Shown: in pieces, positions 7,875 to 16,483 of the stretch | Layout of the letters: every line of letters starts with the position of its first letter | Position numbering within the stretch: position 1 is the first letter of the stretch | Origin: Accumulibacter sp. | Lineage (GTDB): Bacteria > Pseudomonadota > Gammaproteobacteria > Burkholderiales > Rhodocyclaceae | Reading direction: 5' to 3' | Assembly: GCF_023806565.1 (NCBI RefSeq) | Contig: NZ_JAMTDV010000039.1 | Span: 1-32,448 of the forward strand | DNA length: 32,448 nucleotides | Made by a program: the position numbers and the translations under genes | Notes under the pieces: generated by a model | What the model was told of the DNA's origin: nothing | What the model saw: only the letters and a program-made list of their open reading frames with translations | Databases searched by the model: none

Positions 7875-8121
7875 TCACATACTTCTATCGAGATTGACGT
7901 AGTTTAACGGCTGATACACGCCCCAGCAGCTGTTGACCTGCTTTGTCGCGCCCGGCGGCCAAATCTGGACCGTGCCAAGACCTTGCGGCCCGAGCCACTC
8001 GGTGCATTCGGTGGCGATGTCGTTCCAGCTCCACTGGAACATCTGCAACGAGGTGTCGGGCGCGTTGACTCGGGCGGCCTGGGTGGTGCCGGCGATAGCC
8101 AGCAGAGCTGACCGCAGCGGG
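7875..8121 (-). pseudogene. Alpha-amylase gene, truncated N-terminal fragment
   Basis: The minus-strand frame reads the end of a signal peptide (RSALLAIAGTTQA), then NAPDTSLQMFQWSWNDIATE and LGPQGLGTVQIWPP, and finally YQPLNYVNLDRSM before a TGA at 7875-7877. This is the first beta/alpha unit of secreted GH13 alpha-amylases (compare FVHLFEWnW.DIA.EC..fLGPkGY..VQvSPP...W..YQPvsY). The rest of the barrel is missing. In another frame straight after the stop, KYVKWDGPRAAGEWDQATG runs to a stop at 7756-7758 and may be a leftover of the same gene's C-terminus, implying a large internal deletion (inference). The 5' end of the signal peptide is replaced by a dispersed repeat (8122-8159). Confidence 0.65.
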
Positions 8122-8159
8122 CTTGAATGCCCGATCTGCTCTCGCGGTCCACGGATCGC
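8122..8159. repeat. Dispersed ~37-bp repeat, copy 1
   Basis: This segment matches 10877-10913 at 33 of 37 aligned positions plus one inserted base, sharing the core TGCCCGATCTG and TCGCGGTCC. Here it lies immediately upstream (minus-strand sense) of the truncated alpha-amylase signal peptide. Origin unknown. Confidence 0.6.
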
Positions 8160-8199
8160 TTGTATCTCGGCCTGCTCGCCACGATTTCTTCGGAAGCTC

Positions 8200-9057
8200 T
8201 CAGGCCGCCACGCCATTGGCGAGCAGCGTTGCCGCGTCCGCTTCGACCAACTCGATGCCGAGTCGCTGGCAGAATCTTCGCTCCTTGTCGTTCGCCCCGG
8301 CGATCAATGCCCAGCCGGCCGGATCGGCCGCCGCATCGTGGATCAGGTTGCTGAGGATCATCCGTTCGGTATCGCGGTCGAGGCGCATGCCGAGCAGCAG
8401 ATAGCGCTTGCCGCGCCGGCGCGCCTTGAAAAAGGCGGGAAGCGCGAAGCCGCCCATCAGCTCGGTGATGTAGTCGACATAGTCGGCGTCGGAGGCGACG
8501 TAGCTGGCCACCGGCCGCGCCGTGCCCATCGGCTTGAGCAGCACCGGCAGCGTCGGGTCGGCTGACTCCGGAGGAATCTCCCGGTAACCGTCACCGGCGG
8601 AGTGGTACAGCCGGAAGCGGTGATCGGAGCCGCCGATCCGCGCACAGCCAACGATCAGCAGGTGAGGAATCGCGGCATACGAGTCGAGCAGCTGCGTGTC
8701 GCGGTTGATGTCGATCACGCAGGGCGGGCAGAGGCGCGCCAGCCAGTCGTGCAGCGCGGCCCGCGTCCACTGGCTGGCGCCGTAGGTGGCATCGAGGAAG
8801 CGCGTGACCGCTCCCCTGCCGCGCTTGAGTTCGACGTTCATCGCCGCCCGCGGAAATTCGTACATCAGCTTCGGCGCCATCGGCCGTCCGCCGTTCATCG
8901 CCAGGATCAGTTGCTCGCTCGTCGCGGGAATTCTCCGGCCGTCGGCCAGCGAGGTCACATCGGCCAGAACGCCGGGGCCGAGATAGGGAACGATGCTGCC
9001 GTCGGCAAGGCCGGATGGCCAAGCAGCAAGCAAGTCGGTGCGGGGAATTGTCGGCAT
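8200..9057 (-). CDS. SIR2-like domain protein
   Basis: 285 residues from an ATG at 9057 (MPTIPRTDLLAAWPSGLADG). The frame stays open 52 codons further, but that stretch looks non-coding and the ribosome site is weak either way. SIVPYLGPGVL near the N-terminus resembles the nucleotide-binding loop of SIR2_2-type proteins (vPfLGAGvS), and RYLLLGMRLDRDTERMILSN near the C-terminus resembles their YLFLGysL.D segment. The classical sirtuin catalytic histidine context is not evident, so NAD binding or hydrolysis is uncertain. I recall similar stand-alone proteins in nitrogen-fixation gene clusters of related bacteria, but no nif gene is visible here. Other SIR2-like proteins are phage-defence NADases; no partner gene is seen to support that role. 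Confidence 0.65.
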   Translation of the reverse strand: MPTIPRTDLLAAWPSGLADGSIVPYLGPGVLADVTSLADGRRIPATSEQLILAMNGGRPMAPKLMYEFPRAAMNVELKRGRGAVTRFLDATYGASQWTRAALHDWLARLCPPCVIDINRDTQLLDSYAAIPHLLIVGCARIGGSDHRFRLYHSAGDGYREIPPESADPTLPVLLKPMGTARPVASYVASDADYVDYITELMGGFALPAFFKARRRGKRYLLLGMRLDRDTERMILSNLIHDAAADPAGWALIAGANDKERRFCQRLGIELVEADAATLLANGVAA

Positions 9058-9732
9058 TGTGCGGATTCCGCATGGGTTTGTCCTACCCGAGCAAAACTCG
9101 TGCCGACCTCGCCAGCCAGTCGTCAAGGTCTGGCCGGCGCCTGCGTCAATCCGGATGTCGGGTTCGCGACAAAGCAGTCCGATGCTGGCGACAGCGGATC
9201 GAGCCGATGCCATGCCGCGTCACGCCGGTTGGCGTGGAGACTGCCCTCAGCCCGGACTTCAAGGGACAGTCGGGACGCGGTGTAACGACCGCGGAAGGCA
9301 GCGGGCCGCCACCGGCGCCGGCATGGGCGCAGGATTGCTGCTGGTCTGGCGCGTTGCCGCGATCACGGTCGTCCGGGCAACAGCCGTTGTCGGCACGCCG
9401 GAGCAGCCGCACGGGCCAGTCCCGGCTGGGCGGACATTCCGGGAAGCCGCTGAGCGGTCTTACAGTCTCCGGTAGAAATCCTGCTGGACAACCGCGATAC
9501 GCCTCCGGCAATTGTCCGCCTGCGTCTGGTACAGTTCCACTCCGGATCGTGTTGAACGTTTCCCGGCGCCGCACCCCGCGACCCCGCGGCGCGAAGTCAT
9601 GGCCGCAGCGGCGGGACGCGATGGAACGGGCACGCAATCCATACCGTGATCGCCATCGACGCCTGCGTCGGAGACGCGACCACGACCGAATCCACGTCTG
9701 TCACCGAATAGCACGATGAGGCCCATGCGGAC
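9058..9732. other. Gene-less stretch between divergent genes
   Basis: About 675 bases between the SIR2-like start (9057, minus) and the methyltransferase start (9733, plus). Frames on both strands are open but Arg/Pro/Cys-rich and unlike known families. I see no convincing promoter, hairpin or repeat; it must contain the promoters of both flanking genes. Confidence 0.45.
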
Positions 9733-10518
9733 ATGCGAAACATCGTGACAAGACTCCGCAGCAAGATGCTGTTCATCTTTTATGAGCTGGTGTTCGGCCT
9801 GTTCACGCCGGCAAAGGTCTCCTGCGTCAATTTCGGCTATGCCCCGGCCACAACCGGGCTCGCCGATCTCTACCCGCACCCCGAAGAGGGCTGCCAGTAC
9901 GAGCTCTATTGGCAGACCTACGCTCAACTTGCGCGCCCGCTCGAAGACCACGAGATCCTGTGTGAAATTTCCTGCGGACGGGGTGGTGGATTGGCCTTTC
10001 TCCGCGGCCTCACGCGCGCCCGGCTGATCGGCCTGGAACGCTCATTCTTCGCGCGCCGCACCGCGCGCAAGCGCTTCGGCCTCGACGTGCGTTACGCTCA
10101 AGCCCCGAGCCTGCCCCTGGCCGACCAGAGCGTCGACGTCTTCCTGTGCATCGACTCGGCACACATTTTCCATACCCCGCAGTTCGTCCGGGAACTACAC
10201 CGGTGCCTGAAGCCGGAAGGGCTGGTACTGCTCGCCGACCAGAATGACGGCTCCGACGGATATGTTCGTCAATTCCTGGAAAGACGCTACGCCAGGGCCG
10301 GCTTCCGCCTCGAACGCTGGCGAGACATTCGTCCCAACGTGCTGCGGGCGCTCCATTGCGAACAGCCGCGCAAGCAGCAAATCCTAAGCGCACTTCCGAA
10401 CATTCCCGTACTGAGGGCAAAAGCCGCGGCCTTCATGAGCATGGAGGGGAGCAGGAAATACCGCGAACTGGAGCAGGGCCAACGCACCTGCTTCATCATG
10501 CAAGCTCGTAAACTTTGA
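9733..10518 (+). CDS. Class I SAM-dependent methyltransferase
   Basis: 261 residues. Motif I is ILCEISCGRGGGLAFL (75-90), followed by the acidic ligand in LIGLER (98-103), motif II DQSVDVFLCIDSAHIF (131-146) and motif III CLKPEGLVLLAD (158-169). The leading NFGY (33-36) and the SCGRGGG form resemble the phthiotriol/phenolphthiotriol O-methyltransferase-like group. Residues 13-25 (LFIFYELVFGLFT) are hydrophobic and could be a membrane-binding helix, suggesting a lipid or quinone-like substrate (inference). The ribosome site is weak (GAGG about 10 bases upstream); an ATG at codon 12 is an alternative start. No biosynthetic partner lies next to it. Confidence 0.8.
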   Translation: MRNIVTRLRSKMLFIFYELVFGLFTPAKVSCVNFGYAPATTGLADLYPHPEEGCQYELYWQTYAQLARPLEDHEILCEISCGRGGGLAFLRGLTRARLIGLERSFFARRTARKRFGLDVRYAQAPSLPLADQSVDVFLCIDSAHIFHTPQFVRELHRCLKPEGLVLLADQNDGSDGYVRQFLERRYARAGFRLERWRDIRPNVLRALHCEQPRKQQILSALPNIPVLRAKAAAFMSMEGSRKYRELEQGQRTCFIMQARKL

Positions 10519-10590
10519 TGAACTGGCCACCAGAGACACTGGGAGCAGTGCAACGGGCACCACGCCAGCCGGCCGCGGGACGCCGGAACA

Positions 10591-10860
10591 CCCGAGTTCG
10601 ACAGAAAGACGTGTAAGTCATTGTTCATGAGCAATTCACCCATGCGAAATTGGCACTACACGCGTCTGCTTGTAGGCTCAGGCAAGGCGAGGGTCTCGAA
10701 CAGCTCCTTGTGGTTGGGGGTGACGACGGACAAGCCGGACGCTGGCTGGCGTTGATGCAGCGTCACTTGGTGATACTGGATGCGGCGGGCGATCTCGATC
10801 TCAGCCTTGAGAACCCGGAAACCACGCTCGATGTTGGCCAGCGCCTAAAGCATGGTATGA
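10591..10860 (-). pseudogene. IS1634-type transposase remnant (C-terminal end, internally deleted)
   Basis: Minus-strand translation gives ALANIERGFRVLKAEIEIA, the signature of IS1634/IS4-group transposases (IERaFRvLKSEIEI). It continues directly as RRIQYHQVTLHQRQPASGLS and then a FETLALPEPT tail to a TAG at 10656-10658. In complete proteins the section beginning YHRLPERIRAHA...LYRVM lies between these two parts, so an in-frame deletion has removed it. A TAG also interrupts the frame just upstream of ALANIERG. The sequence beyond the stop, ending near CTGTCGAACTCGGG (about 10591-10604), resembles the family's terminal repeat. Family assignment is from memory of the motif. Confidence 0.7.
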
Positions 10861-10876
10861 AAATATGCGATATCAC

Positions 10877-10913
10877 CTTGATGCCCGATCTGTTTTCGCG
10901 GTCCTTGGATCGC
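10877..10913. repeat. Dispersed ~37-bp repeat, copy 2
   Basis: Second copy of the element at 8122-8159, with four substitutions and one base fewer. On the minus strand it lies immediately upstream of the IS1634 transposase remnant, so both copies abut broken genes at the same end. Confidence 0.6.
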
Positions 10914-11216
10914 GTCCCCGGCCCCTTGGCGTCCAGCAAGCAGGTCGCCGTTCGCCTCTGGTGCCCGACTCGACCGCGGCTGAGCCTGCACCCGTGACGC
11001 CGATTCACTCCGGCCACTCAACAATCGTGGCAACCGGCTCCGGCCTGCGCTAAGATCATGGGCTGAAGTGGCACCCTCCTGCGGGCGATCATCGTCTCGA
11101 CCAGTTGATCTTGCCGAACCGGCGCGACGGCTGCCCGATCCCCCGAAGCGCAACTGCCTGCGGCGTCGATCTGCACCAAAGACCAACAAGATTCATTCGC
11201 GAAATCATACAGAAAC
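10914..11216. other. Gene-less stretch upstream of the chemoreceptor gene
   Basis: About 300 bases with no recognisable gene. It should hold the chemoreceptor promoter, but I find neither a convincing sigma-70 nor a flagellar sigma-28 box. A near match to a sigma-54 promoter has the wrong spacing. Confidence 0.4.
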
Positions 11217-13223
11217 ATGCTCTCGAAATTCGCCAACCAGAAAATCTGGGTGCGCCTGCTCGTCTCGATCGGCGCAATGACGATCGCCTCGTGGACGATC
11301 ATGATCGTCTGGATGGGTCACCTGAGCGAGAAGACGGCCATCGGGCAGGCGCAGGAATTCGCGCGCAGCGCGCACGACATGGTGCTCGCCGGGCTTACCG
11401 GAATGATGGTGACGGGTACGATCCAGCAACGAGAGGTGTTCATCGACCAGATCAGGCAGTTGCCCAGCATTCGCGACGTCAGGGTGTTGCGCGGCGAGGC
11501 GGTGATCCAGCAGTTTGGTTCCGGCTCCGAGGATGAAAGGAAACACGATTCCGCGGAGTCGCAGGTGCTCGCCACAGGAAAGGAATATTCCATCGTCGAA
11601 ACCGCGGCGACTGGCGAAGAGGAGCTTCGCGTGATTCGGCCGGCGCTGGCGCAGGAAGACTATCTCGGCAAGAACTGCATGATGTGCCATGCCGTACCGC
11701 AGGGCACCGTCCTCGGCGCGGTGAGCATGAAGCTTGCGCTCACATCGACCCAGGAAGCCGTCGCACGACAACGCATGCAGACGATTGCAGCAGCGGCCTT
11801 GCTGACCCTGCCGATGTTGTTCGTGATCTTCCTGTTCATCCGCAAGGTGGTCACACGGCCGCTCGCGCACGGGATGGATGTGGCGCATGCCGTGGCCGGC
11901 GGCAAGCTCGACAACGAGATCGAAGTGGTCTCGGGCGACGAAGTCGGCGATCTGCTGAAGACGATGAAGCTGATGCAGGAGCGTTTGAATGTCGTCCTGC
12001 ACGAAGTCGAGAGCTGCGGATTGAGCATGGGCCAATCGTCCTATCAGATTTCGGCGATTTCGAATGAAATCGCGAAGGTGAGCAAGCAGCAGGAGAGCCG
12101 CTCCGGCGAGGTGAGTGGAGCGATGTCCCAGCTCGACGAAATCTCCCGGCAGGCGCTTGCGCAGGCAATTGCCGCCGTCGAGCGCTCGAACAACGTCGAA
12201 GGCCTGGCGCGCGCCGGGATCACCAGCGTGGAAAGCAACGTGGAAGCGATGAAGACGACCTCGGCCAGGGTCGAGCAGGTCTCGGACGAGATTCGCGATC
12301 TGCAGCAGTCGGCACGAGAGATCGACGATATTGCCAAGGCAATCAAGGAAATCGCGGGACAGACCAATCTGCTGGCGTTGAACGCGGCGATCGAGGCCGC
12401 CCGCGCCGGCGAACAGGGACGTGGCTTCGCGGTCGTTGCCGACGAGGTGCGCAAGCTTGCGGAGCGCACCACCAAGTCTGCCGAACGCGTCGGAGCGATC
12501 GTCGGGCAATTGTCCGGCAAGGTGGAGCAGGTCGTCTCGACCATGGCTACCCTGATCGACTCGGTCAGCGAGACGCGCGAGGAATCCCGGCGCATGGCGG
12601 AAACCATGGAGCACATATCGAATGACGTCGCACAGACGGTACGAGCGAATGAAAGCATTTCCGCAGCGAGCACACGACAGCTCGATCGCTTCAGGCTGCT
12701 GCAGCAGACGCTCGATTCGCTGTTCCAGACATTGCGCGAATCGAGCAACAAGCTCAAGGTCACTGCGGCGATTAGCGACGACCTGACCGCAGTCGCCGCC
12801 CGTCTCAACGCTATCATGGCCAATTTCTCCTTCACCCATAGCCCGGACATCGACAAGGCGGAGAACGAAAATCGTCGAGCACCACGGCTGCAAGGCAACC
12901 TGCGGGTGCTCGTCGAGCAGGGAAAGGACACATTCGAGGGGATCACGCGCGACGTTTCACTCGTCGGCGCTCGGTTGCGGCTGGCACGGCCAATCGTTTC
13001 CGATCGTCCAATGACTGTGTCGATCTATCTCCCGGCGGAGGAGATGGCTGCATACTCCGGGCAGGTTCCGCTCAAGGTGCGTGCGCGTCTGGCCTGGAGT
13101 CATGGCAAGAGCGGCGAAGATTACGTCTGCGGGGTCGAATTTCTCGAGCTCGGCGAGCAACAGCGGGCGGCCTTGGTACGCTGTTTCGAATACTTCGGCA
13201 AGAACCCCACGTTCAGTGAATGA
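11217..13223 (+). CDS. Methyl-accepting chemotaxis protein with haem-c sensor and C-terminal PilZ domain
   Basis: 668 residues. TM1 is about 11-32 and TM2 about 188-208, enclosing a periplasmic domain (33-187) that carries CMMCH (C154, C157, H158), the covalent haem-c attachment motif. A HAMP linker follows (209-262), then the coiled-coil signalling domain with the CheA/CheW-contacting hairpin near 379-418 ([20 protein letters not shown]). After 550 comes a PilZ domain with both c-di-GMP motifs, RRAPR (553-557) and DVSLVG (579-584). The periplasmic part should sense redox state, oxygen or NO through haem; PilZ should tune the output with c-di-GMP. No other chemotaxis gene is nearby, and I see no clear ribosome site before the ATG at 11217. 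Domain calls rest on motifs; haem loading is inferred. Confidence 0.93.
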   Translation: MLSKFANQKIWVRLLVSIGAMTIASWTIMIVWMGHLSEKTAIGQAQEFARSAHDMVLAGLTGMMVTGTIQQREVFIDQIRQLPSIRDVRVLRGEAVIQQFGSGSEDERKHDSAESQVLATGKEYSIVETAATGEEELRVIRPALAQEDYLGKNCMMCHAVPQGTVLGAVSMKLALTSTQEAVARQRMQTIAAAALLTLPMLFVIFLFIRKVVTRPLAHGMDVAHAVAGGKLDNEIEVVSGDEVGDLLKTMKLMQERLNVVLHEVESCGLSMGQSSYQISAISNEIAKVSKQQESRSGEVSGAMSQLDEISRQALAQAIAAVERSNNVEGLARAGITSVESNVEAMKTTSARVEQVSDEIRDLQQSAREIDDIAKAIKEIAGQTNLLALNAAIEAARAGEQGRGFAVVADEVRKLAERTTKSAERVGAIVGQLSGKVEQVVSTMATLIDSVSETREESRRMAETMEHISNDVAQTVRANESISAASTRQLDRFRLLQQTLDSLFQTLRESSNKLKVTAAISDDLTAVAARLNAIMANFSFTHSPDIDKAENENRRAPRLQGNLRVLVEQGKDTFEGITRDVSLVGARLRLARPIVSDRPMTVSIYLPAEEMAAYSGQVPLKVRARLAWSHGKSGEDYVCGVEFLELGEQQRAALVRCFEYFGKNPTFSE

Positions 13224-13261
13224 GACACGGGCAGCACACCAAGTCGCCCGCTGTCTACGCG

Positions 13262-13576
13262 CTACGCATCTTCCACCAGCAGCAGCCGCACGAGTGGCGT
13301 AAGCGACGTCGCCTTGTGGCCCGACTGTGGCCCCCCCAGAATGAACAGGCCGGAGCCCGCGGGATAGCGCACACACCGTCCTCGGTAATCGACTTCCAGC
13401 GTACCTTCCAGGACGTAACCAATGTGGCCCTTTTCGCACCAATGCGGTTCGACGAACCCTTCGGTGAATTCAAGGAGCCGAATCTGTTTGCCGCCTTCTC
13501 GATGGACCTTGAAGCGTGCCCCCGGGACCGTGGATTCCCACGGCAATGCGTCGAAGTCGATTCGATCCTGTGACAT
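13262..13576 (-). CDS. Small single-domain cupin protein
   Basis: 104 residues. The segment VEPHWCEKGHIGYVLEGTLE, followed by VDYRG and YPAGSGLFI.GG, is a cupin beta-barrel with a modified first motif (H, then C/E, then H) and a weak second motif ending in GHK. Small stand-alone cupins bind a metal and act as isomerases, dioxygenases or ligand sensors; the substrate is not predictable here. It is convergent with the chemoreceptor gene, 38 bases away. The start is the ATG at 13576 (MSQDRIDFDALPWESTVPGA); its ribosome site is weak. Confidence 0.8.
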   Translation of the reverse strand: MSQDRIDFDALPWESTVPGARFKVHREGGKQIRLLEFTEGFVEPHWCEKGHIGYVLEGTLEVDYRGRCVRYPAGSGLFILGGPQSGHKATSLTPLVRLLLVEDA

Positions 13577-13671
13577 GGTCTAGCGGGCAGGTGCTCGACA
13601 TCGCCCACAAAGCGGTCGAACAGGTCTGCGAAGCCAGCAATAGCGGGGCCGGGCCATCGGCGTGTCAGGCG

Positions 13672-14265
13672 TCACTTTCCCTGGCTGCCAGCAGCACTAT
13701 CGGTCTGTCCTGGCAAATGGGACTGTTTCTCGGTGGTTCCGAGGATTGACATATGGCGCCGCAGGAGAATTTCACTGAGCTTTTCGTAGTATTGCCGTGG
13801 ATTTTCGCCACGCTTGCCGAGAAACTCGTAACCGAGATGTTCAATATCGGCCGCCGCCGCTCGATTCGCCTGCCACTTGCGCTGGAAATCGCCACCTGTC
13901 GAAACCGTTATCATGATCGCTGCAGCTACCGTGAAGAGCGCCGCAATGTCTTTCTTTATCTTCTCGTCAGCGATCAGGGACTCCAGCTTCAGTACCAGCC
14001 CCGAGAGGGCGCCGAGAACTGCAGCCGCCCAGGCGAATCCCCAGTATAGGCCGCTCCAGAGCGCGGCGATCTGCCGTGTCTCTGTATAGTTGCCAAGAAT
14101 CGCTTTCGCCGCCATGGCCTTTTCCGGGTCCTTGCTCTCGATTACCTGTTCCAGAGCAACGGTCAGCGTTTCGCCACGCAAATGCTCCTTCGTGCCGCTG
14201 AAATATTCGATCGCCACAGCCGCCAGGACGATCGCCGAGAGGAAAATGATGGCGTATCTTTGCAT
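13672..14265 (-). CDS. Small membrane protein, possibly SLATT/DUF4231-like
   Basis: 197 residues from an ATG at 14265; a GAGG lies upstream at a loose distance, and a longer frame to 14343 is unconvincing. Helices are predicted at 3-22, about 66-93 and 108-125. After the third comes DFQRKWQANRAAAADIEHLG (126-145), then YEFLGKRGENPRQYYEKLSE. A two-helix hairpin followed by an RkW...R.aA..ie.L.Y segment is reminiscent of SLATT/DUF4231 proteins, some of which are effectors in nucleotide-signalled defence. The likeness is topological, and the extra N-terminal helix and absence of a nucleotidyltransferase neighbour argue for caution. I do not recognise the family with confidence. Confidence 0.6.
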   Translation of the reverse strand: MQRYAIIFLSAIVLAAVAIEYFSGTKEHLRGETLTVALEQVIESKDPEKAMAAKAILGNYTETRQIAALWSGLYWGFAWAAAVLGALSGLVLKLESLIADEKIKKDIAALFTVAAAIMITVSTGGDFQRKWQANRAAAADIEHLGYEFLGKRGENPRQYYEKLSEILLRRHMSILGTTEKQSHLPGQTDSAAGSQGK

Positions 14266-14520
14266 CGTACTCGGCCTCGCTCTTGACCCCTGATCGGGAT
14301 CTGGAGGAGCCTCATGGCTCCCCCAGCCCGCCACGGTGCGCACGGATCACCTACACGACGCTTCGGCAGGTTCATCGACGTTCACCAACGACTAGCGTGC
14401 ACCGGTCACGCCGAAATCTCCGGAGCCGGGTGCTGGTGCCTCCGCGGCACAAAAATCTCCCTGAAAGGAAGCAGTACGACGGCGGCAGTTCTCGAAATTG
14501 TAATCGTGCCGGGAGCAGGG

Positions 14521-16194
14521 TCAAGTCGCCGGCACGCCTGGCAGGTAGAACACGGAGGAATGCTGCCGGTCGAAATGCTCGTGCACAACCGGCGCCAACG
14601 ACTGCAGCCAGGCGCATTCGCGTGCGGCGGGCAGGTCTTCGTCATTGACGATGACGTAGGTCGGTGTCGCCGCCAGCGAGTCGAAATCGGCGCAGCCATC
14701 GAAAAACTTCGGCTGCAGATCGTAGTCGAGATTCACCAGGTATTTGATCGCGGTGGCGTCCCTGCCGACACGAAAAAATACGACCTCTCCCGGTTGCCGC
14801 TGGCGCAGCGCTTCCACCTGCCTGACAAAGGCGCTGGTATCGTGCAGTTGCAGCCTGGCCGGCTCGACGACCAGCAGGTTGAGCAAGAACACGGTGGCCA
14901 CGGCACCCAGCAGTTCCCCCGTCAATGCAGTATCCGCAGAGCCTCGCCAGCGCAGGCAGAGCATCGTTCCCTGAAGGACGACCAGCAGGGTCGCCATCGG
15001 CAGGAATGGCACCTGCATCGCTACCGCCAGTGTCCTGGTGTGGTGAAAGGACTCCCACAGGCCGATCAGGGCAACCGTCGGCAGAAGCAGCAGCAGCCCT
15101 TCCAGTGCCTTACGCAGGAACACCAGGACGCGCTGCCTCTGCGGATCGATCCCCGCATGCAGCGGATACGCAGCCAGCGCCGCAATCGCCGGGACGATCG
15201 GCAACAGATAGCGCACTTTCCTCGCGTCGGGCACCGACAGACCAGCGATGACGATCAGCGTCCACCCGATCAGATACCGCAGGAACGATGCGGCATCGTC
15301 CTCTGGTAGCCGACTTCGCCCGAGCATGCGGGACACTGCCAGCAGAAACACCACCAGCACGGCAAGCGGATAACTCAGCGCGTAGTTGCCAAGACTGCTG
15401 GTGAAGTAGTACCAGCGCCCGGTGTTCTCCCCCTGCGTCATTCTACCTGCCATCTGCATGTCGATCACCTCCCTGCGAAAATCGGCGCCATGGAAATAGG
15501 CGGCCAATTCCAGCAGGCCGAACCAGCAGACGAGCAGGAGTGCCGCCGAGGCAAGCGCAAAGCGCAGCAGGTTTTTCCACTCTGCCGACAGGAAGTAGTA
15601 GCTGCAAACCACGCCCGCCGGAATCACCAGACCCAACGGTCCGCGAATCGCAAACCCGACGGCCAACAGGAGCAACAGCATCGTCAGCGGGAAGCGCCGC
15701 GAGTGATCTTGGCCGGTATGGGCCACATAAAAGCCAAGCAGGGTGACGGTGGCCACCATCTGGTCCAGCGAAATCGCGCGCGCCTCCGCCAGGAAGCTCA
15801 CGGTCAGCAACTCGAAACAGACCGTCGACAAGGCCCAGCGCCGCGAGAACCGTGCCAGCAGGCGGTAGGTAATCGTCAGATTCAGCGCCGACGCCAGTGC
15901 CGTCGGCAAGACCGCAGACAGCTTCGTCACGCCGCCGGAGAGCAGGGAAAAGCACCAGATCAGGAAGGTGGAGGTCGCCGGATAGTCGGGATAGGGAGCA
16001 CCATAGGTCGTGGGGAAGAAGGTCGGCCCGTGCCGCCACATCTCGTGCGCAAACAGGGCGAACCGTGAATCGAAATCGACGAAGGGCTGCCCCCGCAGAC
16101 CCACGGTAAACAGGAACAAGGCGGCCAGGCCGATGTAAAGCGACTCTTTCCGGACGTCGACGCCCGTACGGGAGATTTGCATTCGTAATTCCAT
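14521..16194 (-). CDS. ArnT/PMT-like integral membrane glycosyltransferase (GT83-type)
   Basis: 557 residues with about a dozen hydrophobic helices and a soluble C-terminal domain (about 450-557). The first loop holds the PMT/ArnT signature: VDFDSRFALFAHEM with the catalytic-type acidic residue after TM1, then YGAPYPDYPATSTFLIWCFS. Such enzymes move a sugar from a polyprenyl-phosphate donor to lipid A or another periplasmic acceptor. Acceptor and donor are unknown, and no arn genes flank it. The ATG at 16194 has AGGA only 2 bases away; an ATG four codons later is an alternative. It is divergent from nadB across a 289-base gap in which I find no other gene. Confidence 0.85.
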   Translation of the reverse strand: MELRMQISRTGVDVRKESLYIGLAALFLFTVGLRGQPFVDFDSRFALFAHEMWRHGPTFFPTTYGAPYPDYPATSTFLIWCFSLLSGGVTKLSAVLPTALASALNLTITYRLLARFSRRWALSTVCFELLTVSFLAEARAISLDQMVATVTLLGFYVAHTGQDHSRRFPLTMLLLLLAVGFAIRGPLGLVIPAGVVCSYYFLSAEWKNLLRFALASAALLLVCWFGLLELAAYFHGADFRREVIDMQMAGRMTQGENTGRWYYFTSSLGNYALSYPLAVLVVFLLAVSRMLGRSRLPEDDAASFLRYLIGWTLIVIAGLSVPDARKVRYLLPIVPAIAALAAYPLHAGIDPQRQRVLVFLRKALEGLLLLLPTVALIGLWESFHHTRTLAVAMQVPFLPMATLLVVLQGTMLCLRWRGSADTALTGELLGAVATVFLLNLLVVEPARLQLHDTSAFVRQVEALRQRQPGEVVFFRVGRDATAIKYLVNLDYDLQPKFFDGCADFDSLAATPTYVIVNDEDLPAARECAWLQSLAPVVHEHFDRQHSSVFYLPGVPAT

Positions 16195-16483
16195 GGTCCT
16201 GAATTCGGCTTCGTTTCACGAGTTGAGTGAACGGTCGCTGCGCACGTAAATGAGGGTGTCTTCGGCGCTGCGGCGATCGGCAGCAATGGTACCGCGGCAG
16301 CACCGGCAACGGGGTCACCACCATCGCCTGCGCGATCTGCAAGACGGGCGCAGGCCAGGCGTGCACGGACAGGCCGCAGGCGGCAAGGGTGCTCCGAGGA
16401 TCGCGGCGAGCGCCTGGCACCCGGCGTGCAGGCCTTCATCCCATGCTATAGTTGCAGCCCCTTGTTGGCAGGACGCCTCCACC

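Noticed and set aside
11069-11082. TGGCAC followed by TGC upstream of the chemoreceptor gene, like a sigma-54 promoter
   Set aside because: The GG and GC elements are 9 bases apart instead of 10 and the expected TTGC is TGC after a C, so the spacing is wrong.
11205-12893. Long minus-strand frame opposite the chemoreceptor gene
   Set aside because: Arg/His/Leu-rich shadow frame with no family features; the plus strand encodes recognisable HAMP, signalling and PilZ domains.
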